This document shows positions 59,833 to 64,000 of a stretch of DNA of 64,000 nt, piece after piece. Under the pieces are notes generated by a model, which worked only from the letters and a program-made list of their open reading frames with translations, made no database searches and was not told the origin of the DNA. The DNA comes from Campylobacterota bacterium. GTDB lineage: Bacteria; Campylobacterota; Campylobacteria; Campylobacterales; Arcobacteraceae. Location: assembly GCA_003643835.1 (NCBI GenBank), contig QMKX01000001.1, positions 62,001 to 126,000 of the forward strand, given 5' to 3'. Every line of letters starts with the position of its first letter. Positions within the stretch are counted from its first letter, which is position 1. The position numbers were made by a program, and so were the translations under genes.

Positions 59833-61124
59833 GATACCAAACCTTCGAGATAAGTTCTATGAAAATTTGTAATTTTAACTTCTTTAATTTTCCCTAAAAT
59901 ATCTTTAGTGTTTTTACTATGTATTTGGTAGCCATTGTCGCTAAACCCTACAAAATCTCCGTTTTTGTTTTTTTGTTCAAATAAAACTTCATAACTCTTA
60001 TCTATAGTAGATGCCATTTTTTTATCAATTTGTTCTTTGTGTAGTTGTATCACTTGCTCTAATCTATTTGAAGCTATATCATCTGTGACAATAGTTTTCA
60101 AAAAACTAGCTTGGGTGTTTGGTCTGCTTGAATACTTAAAATTAAATATTTGGTCAAACTGAACTTTTTTTATGACATCAATTGTATCTTCAAAATCTTT
60201 TTGTGTCTCTGTAGGAAACGCCACAATAATATCAGTGCTTATTCGCACATTTGGCAGTTTTTCTTTTATTCTTTCGCACCTATTTATAAACCACTGCTTA
60301 GTATAACCTCTTCTCATATCTTGTAGCACTTTTGTAGATCCACTTTGAAGTGGTATGTGTATATTTTTGCATATTTTTTTGTTTTTGCTAAACTCATCTA
60401 TAAACTCATCGTCCATATGAAGTGGATGTGGCGAGGCAAAGCGTATTCTTTTTAGTTTGTCTATTTTTGATATGTCTCTTAAAAGTTGAACAAAACTACT
60501 TTTGATATTTTTATTTGAAAATGTTTTACCATAGTTGTTGACATTTTGTCCCAACAACAACACCTCTACGACACCACTATCTGCAGCTTTTGATATCTCG
60601 TTTATTATTAACTCTTTAGGAATACTTATCTCTGTTCCTCTTGTGTTTGGCACGATACAAAATGTACAACTTTTATCACAACCAATTGATATGTTGATTT
60701 TTCTTTTATAAGTTTGGTTTTCAAAACCTTTAAATAAATATGTAGTTTCATCATAGTTTATATCCACATCTACAAACCCTTTTTGTTTGATAGCTTTTGT
60801 GATTTTAGATACATTTCTGGCACCCAACACGAAATCAACATAAGGCGCTCTTTTGATAATCTCTTCGCTTAAGTGGCTAGCAGTGCAACCACACACACCG
60901 ATTCTAGCAGTATGTTTTTTTTGTTTATTTATAGTTCCTAATCGCGAAAATAGTTTAGATACTGGCTTTTCTCGCACTGAACAGGTATTTAATATGATAA
61001 GATCAGCTTCATTTATCGCTGACGTTGTTTTGTAGTTCTCTTTAGTTGAAAGTTCGGCTGTCATATTTTCACTATCTTTTTCATTCATAGCACAACCCAT
61101 GGTCTCAATATAAAGTTTGTTCAA
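59829..61124 (-). CDS. miaB: tRNA-2-methylthio-N6-dimethylallyladenosine synthase
   Basis: MiaB adds the 2-methylthio group to i6A37 in tRNAs. The UPF0004 domain has ETMGCAMNEKDSE, LNTCSVREK and GVCGCTAS, followed by the radical-SAM motif GCDKSCTFCIVPNTRG, LLGQNVNNYG and a TRAM domain at the end. 431 residues is normal. Together with mtaB the cell has both methylthiotransferase branches. It is followed on this strand by the DUF374 gene. Confidence 0.95.
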   Translation of the reverse strand: MNKLYIETMGCAMNEKDSENMTAELSTKENYKTTSAINEADLIILNTCSVREKPVSKLFSRLGTINKQKKHTARIGVCGCTASHLSEEIIKRAPYVDFVLGARNVSKITKAIKQKGFVDVDINYDETTYLFKGFENQTYKRKINISIGCDKSCTFCIVPNTRGTEISIPKELIINEISKAADSGVVEVLLLGQNVNNYGKTFSNKNIKSSFVQLLRDISKIDKLKRIRFASPHPLHMDDEFIDEFSKNKKICKNIHIPLQSGSTKVLQDMRRGYTKQWFINRCERIKEKLPNVRISTDIIVAFPTETQKDFEDTIDVIKKVQFDQIFNFKYSSRPNTQASFLKTIVTDDIASNRLEQVIQLHKEQIDKKMASTIDKSYEVLFEQKNKNGDFVGFSDNGYQIHSKNTKDILGKIKEVKITNFHRTYLEGLVS

Positions 61125-61136
61125 TCGTAATCATTT

Positions 61137-61379
61137 TTATAAAAAGTGTATCTCATACATATAATTATCTTCATCTAACCCGTATTTAATCTCTCGTAGA
61201 TGCACCGTATAGTCTTCTTTTTCAAATGTTTCTACTAAATTCATCATTTGTTTGTGTGTATTGTCTTTGTCAAAATACAGTATTTTATCTGTTTTGTTAT
61301 TCAATTGTTCTTTAAGAGACGAAACAGATATTTTTTTTGGTTTGCTACTTGCTTTTTCTCTTGCTAATAAAATATCCAT
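61137..61379 (-). CDS. HP0268-family small protein
   Basis: An 80-residue protein, MDILLAREKASSKPKKISVS with EDNYMYEIHFL at the end, matching the Helicobacter pylori HP0268 family, reported as a small nuclease-like protein. In H. pylori it also lies directly upstream of miaB, as here (12-bp gap). It is a good Campylobacterota marker. Its cellular role is not established by the sequence. Confidence 0.8.
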   Translation of the reverse strand: MDILLAREKASSKPKKISVSSLKEQLNNKTDKILYFDKDNTHKQMMNLVETFEKEDYTVHLREIKYGLDEDNYMYEIHFL

Positions 61380-61418
61380 AATACACCTTAATTTTTTTAT
61401 TATTATATCTTATTATTC

Positions 61419-61437
61419 TTAATAGCACCTCTAAAAC
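61419..61437. repeat. weak solo MITE-end motif
   Basis: TTAATAGCACCTCTAAAAC resembles the MITE terminal repeat with one 2-base difference. The last bases overlap the 3' end of the amidase gene. Confidence 0.4.
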
Positions 61438-62720
61438 TTGGTAATTTTATCAAAATACGCATCTATGCCATTTGCTATGCCTATAGCCAATCTTTGTTGG
61501 TATGCTTGATTTATAAGTCTTTTTGACTCAATAGGGTTTGACACGAAACCCAACTCTACTAAAATAGCCGGCATTTGAGCACCCACGAGTATCCAAAATG
61601 GACCCTTTCGCACTCCATGGTCTTTGATATTGTTGTATTGTTTTTTCAAATTGAATAACATATTATTTTGCACATCGAGTGCCAATTTATTTGATTCGTT
61701 GATTTTTGCTCTGTTTCGCGCCATCAAAAATATATCTATAGAGCTTTTGTCCATAGCTCTTATGTCGGCTCTATTTTCAGTTGCTGCTACAGCTTTAGCT
61801 CTTTCGCTTCTGGCAGGTGAGAGGTAGTATGTCTCTATACCTGATACATGCTCATTTCCTCTTTCTATGGAGTTTGCATGGATAGATATAAATATATCTG
61901 CTCTCATTTTATTTGCCAATTTTGTTCTATATTTTAGCTGCCTAAATATATCTGTTGCTCTTGTATTGAAAACTTTGTATCCTCTGTTTCGCAGTATTTT
62001 TGTAGCTTTTTTAGTGACGCTTAAAACTATATCTTTTTCTCTTATACCTCCGTATCCAACTGCACCACTATCATAGCCTCCGTGACCTGCGTCAAGCATT
62101 ATTGTTTTTGTTTTTTTAAGTATCGGTTGTTTTTTATTTCGTGTTTGGACTGTGATTATTATTTGCTTATTTTTTATCTTGTATGTAGTGTTTACAGCTT
62201 TTTTGTCTCTCAACGATATTCTTATTGTGTTTTTATTTAGTCCATATACAACAATCTTGTCTAAAATTTTTTTATCCATTTTTAAAAAAAGATTATTTAT
62301 ATCTTTTAGGTTTCCTTTTATACTATAGTTTTCTATTTTGTATAAACCTTTTTTTGAGTTCGTTTTTTTTATGGTTGTATCAATTATAGTATTTTTATAA
62401 TTTATAGAGATGTTGTTTGAGTATACTTTTATATCTTGTATTTGATCTATAATGTTGTATTTTTTTATATTTTGCGATGATTTATCAAATTTTACCATCT
62501 CTTTTTTATACTTTTTTGTTGGCACATTTGCTTTGTCACCAAATATTATAAGTTTTTTTAGGTTGGTTTTTTCATCTGCTTTGTTGCCTTGTAGTATTGC
62601 TGTGAAGTATTTTTGTTTGTATTTGATAAACTGATTATAATTATAATCAGTTGGTTGGCTATAAGATAAAGTAGCGAGTATAAAACAAAATATAAATAAA
62701 CGAATAAATATCTGTATCAA
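61431..62720 (-). CDS. amiC: N-acetylmuramoyl-L-alanine amidase (Amidase_3)
   Basis: A 429-residue exported zinc amidase that cleaves septal peptidoglycan. A signal peptide (FIRLFIFCFILATLSYS) is followed by an AMIN-like region with repeated strands and the catalytic domain from about residue 205: IMLDAGHGGYDSGAVG, FISIHANSIE, VELGFVSNPIES (zinc ligands H, E, H and the catalytic glutamate). The last gene before a nitronate monooxygenase-like gene, with a 3-bp gap. Confidence 0.9.
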   Translation of the reverse strand: MIQIFIRLFIFCFILATLSYSQPTDYNYNQFIKYKQKYFTAILQGNKADEKTNLKKLIIFGDKANVPTKKYKKEMVKFDKSSQNIKKYNIIDQIQDIKVYSNNISINYKNTIIDTTIKKTNSKKGLYKIENYSIKGNLKDINNLFLKMDKKILDKIVVYGLNKNTIRISLRDKKAVNTTYKIKNKQIIITVQTRNKKQPILKKTKTIMLDAGHGGYDSGAVGYGGIREKDIVLSVTKKATKILRNRGYKVFNTRATDIFRQLKYRTKLANKMRADIFISIHANSIERGNEHVSGIETYYLSPARSERAKAVAATENRADIRAMDKSSIDIFLMARNRAKINESNKLALDVQNNMLFNLKKQYNNIKDHGVRKGPFWILVGAQMPAILVELGFVSNPIESKRLINQAYQQRLAIGIANGIDAYFDKITKF

Positions 62721-62723
62721 ATG

Positions 62724-63797
62724 TTATTCACCGTTTACTAATCGGTCTATTATCTCTTTCACTGAATATAATTTATCTACTTTATAACCATTTGAACCTG
62801 TGAAAAATAGTCCAGTATCTATGTCGCCTTTATATGCATCTGCCAACCTATCTGCTATACAAAATCCTACTGCTTTTGCCTCCACGCCTCTGTTGCAAGG
62901 TGCCACGCAGTTTGAGATACATGCTACTTTTGGGGCAGTTTTTTCTTCTATTGCTTTTTGCAAAGCTGTTACTACACCACGTGCAGGCAAACCTACTGGA
63001 GATTTTTGAAGTTTTATATCTTGCTCTTTTGCGTTTATTATAATTTTCTTGAAATTGTCACTCGCATCACACTCAAATGTGCCTAAAAATCTTGTGCCCA
63101 TTTGCACGCCAGCACAACCCATGCCTACATATTTGTCTATATCATTTTTGTCCCATATTCCACCTGCTGCTATTATTGGTATGTCACCCCATTTTTTTGC
63201 TTCTTGTATTACTGGCGGCACAATATTTTCAAGCTGAAACTCATCTTGAAAACACTGCTCATAATTAAACCCCTGATGTCCACCACTAAGTGGGCCTTCT
63301 ACTATCACAGCATCTGGAAGCTTGTTGTATCTTTGCCATTTTTTGCAAATAAGCTTCAGTGCTCTTGCGCTTGATACTATAGGCACTATGGCTACATCAT
63401 CAAATCCTTTTACGAACTCTGGCATATTTGTAGGAAGTCCCGCTCCAGTTATGATGATATCTGCACCAGCTTCACAGGCGTCCTTGACTATTCTGCCGTA
63501 GTCATTGCTCGCATACAATACATTGCAACCAAGTGGTTTATCGCCACATATTTTTCTCGCATTTTTTATGATAGCCGTTAGAGCATCTTTTGAATAAAAA
63601 TTAACTTCACTCCACGGTTTGTTTTTTTTGTTTTTATTTGAATACTCTTTGTTTTTATAATACCCAGTTCCAACCCCAGAAACGACACCCAAGGCACCGT
63701 TCAAGCTAACATTTCCAGACAGCTTATCCCATGAAATTCCAAGTCCCATACCGCCTTGAATTATATTTTTTTCAATGTTATGCTTACCTATTTTCAT
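62724..63797 (-). CDS. nitronate monooxygenase/2-nitropropane dioxygenase family protein
   Basis: A 357-residue FMN TIM-barrel. QGGMGLGISWDKLSGNVS binds FMN, EGPLSGGHQGF includes the conserved catalytic-region histidine, and AAGGIWDKNDI and GTRFLGTFECDAS follow. Family members oxidise alkyl nitronates such as propionate-3-nitronate; others are trans-2-enoyl-ACP reductases (FabK). Context does not separate these. A CXX cysteine set near the end (ACISNCVAPCNRGVEAK) is atypical of FabK. Confidence 0.85.
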   Translation of the reverse strand: MKIGKHNIEKNIIQGGMGLGISWDKLSGNVSLNGALGVVSGVGTGYYKNKEYSNKNKKNKPWSEVNFYSKDALTAIIKNARKICGDKPLGCNVLYASNDYGRIVKDACEAGADIIITGAGLPTNMPEFVKGFDDVAIVPIVSSARALKLICKKWQRYNKLPDAVIVEGPLSGGHQGFNYEQCFQDEFQLENIVPPVIQEAKKWGDIPIIAAGGIWDKNDIDKYVGMGCAGVQMGTRFLGTFECDASDNFKKIIINAKEQDIKLQKSPVGLPARGVVTALQKAIEEKTAPKVACISNCVAPCNRGVEAKAVGFCIADRLADAYKGDIDTGLFFTGSNGYKVDKLYSVKEIIDRLVNGE

Positions 63798-64000
63798 CTA
63801 TTTGCCCTTTTATTTCAACTTGCGCAAAATTTTTTTTACCTTTTTGCAATACAAATATACCCTTTTTTAGACGAAGTTTTTCATCTGTAATTTTTGTTGT
63901 TTTCTCGTCTTGTATCATCTTGACAGCACCAGCATTTATATCTCGTCTTGCTTGTGATGTAGATGCGACCATATTTGTTTGAACCAATATATCCAATATT
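63784..64000 (-). CDS. tyrS: tyrosyl-tRNA synthetase, C-terminal end (truncated by window)
   Basis: The C-terminal S4-like RNA-binding domain of TyrS: ILDILVQTNMVASTSQARRD then INAGAVKM, with GIFVLQKGKKNFAQVEI at the end. The rest of the gene lies past the window edge, so the start is not seen. It overlaps the nitronate monooxygenase gene by 14 bp, as part of the same strand run. tyrS followed by this family is common in Campylobacterota. Confidence 0.85.
   Translation of the reverse strand, partial: ILDILVQTNMVASTSQARRDINAGAVKMIQDEKTTKITDEKLRLKKGIFVLQKGKKNFAQVEIKGQIDENR

Noticed and set aside
1-64000. rRNA operons, CRISPR arrays, rRNA-linked riboswitches, integrase or transposase genes
   Set aside because: I looked for long conserved rRNA blocks, regularly spaced repeats and DDE or tyrosine-recombinase motifs and saw none. 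Only one tRNA is evident.

Overview
The window is AT-rich chromosomal DNA of a Gram-negative bacterium of the Campylobacterota (Epsilonproteobacteria). The placement rests on lineage-typical genes and gene order: hobA next to holB and folP behind lysC, an HP0268-type 80-residue protein beside miaB, a short Pgi, a folP with a long N-terminal extension, a cytoplasmic type-E succinate/fumarate reductase (SdhA, SdhB and a CCG-domain subunit), and LPS genes for Kdo, heptose and lauroyl transfer. I cannot name a genus. The overall style resembles sulfur-oxidising Sulfurimonas/Sulfurovum relatives, but that is inference.

Layout. 1-4000: a frameshifted histidine phosphatase and a secreted lectin/metalloprotease/PPC protein split into three reading frames. 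4028-8765: a tight + strand run coaBC-uppS-prepilin peptidase-LptG-like permease-truA, its first gene probably on a leaderless mRNA. 8816-11090: mtaB and cysK. 11184-16715: an unusual cluster with five NosL-like domains in four proteins, a NosY-like permease, a SafE-like membrane protein and a cysteine-rich membrane protein, but no nosZ. The cluster is bracketed by inverted copies of a TTAAGGGCACCTC motif and contains a complete 358-bp MITE-like element ending in that motif. 16935-18736: kdsB-leuB. 18737-27030: a mosaic accessory region with a type III restriction-modification system, a broken Fic gene, a broken brnT beside an intact brnA, duplicated gene ends, and a broken regulator gene carrying a 45-bp palindromic insertion.

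27022-37670: a long minus-strand block with three pseudopilins, hisIE, an L20 protein with a fused C-terminal helix-hairpin-helix domain, rpmI, waaC, Bat genes, folP, holB, hobA, lysC and rppH. 37750-42390: pgi, ferredoxin, ppx/gppA, lpxL-like and cmoA. 42410-44106: an EI24-family protein and hemB. 44295-47267: a redox/sulfur set (thioredoxin-like protein, Crp/Fnr regulator, DUF2892, DUF302, rhodanese, outer-membrane barrel). 47426-50631: an MFS transporter, pabA/trpG, a GT39-like membrane protein and tRNA-Ser(GCU). 50704-54065: queH, a second (type II) restriction-modification pair whose methylase seems to start at ATA, and a short-chain dehydrogenase. 54099-64000: type-E succinate/fumarate reductase, an unknown membrane protein, a DUF374 acyltransferase, miaB, the HP0268-like protein, an amidase, a nitronate monooxygenase-like protein and the 3' end of tyrS.

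The housekeeping genes are intact and tightly packed, often with 1-20 bp overlaps. The lesions are confined to accessory genes (phosphatase, lectin/protease, Fic, BrnT, regulator), which fits real decay of mobile or defence cargo better than uniform sequencing error. The most novel signals are a small palindromic element found twice inside genes and twice inside the MITE, the bracketed NosL cluster, and the L20 fusion.
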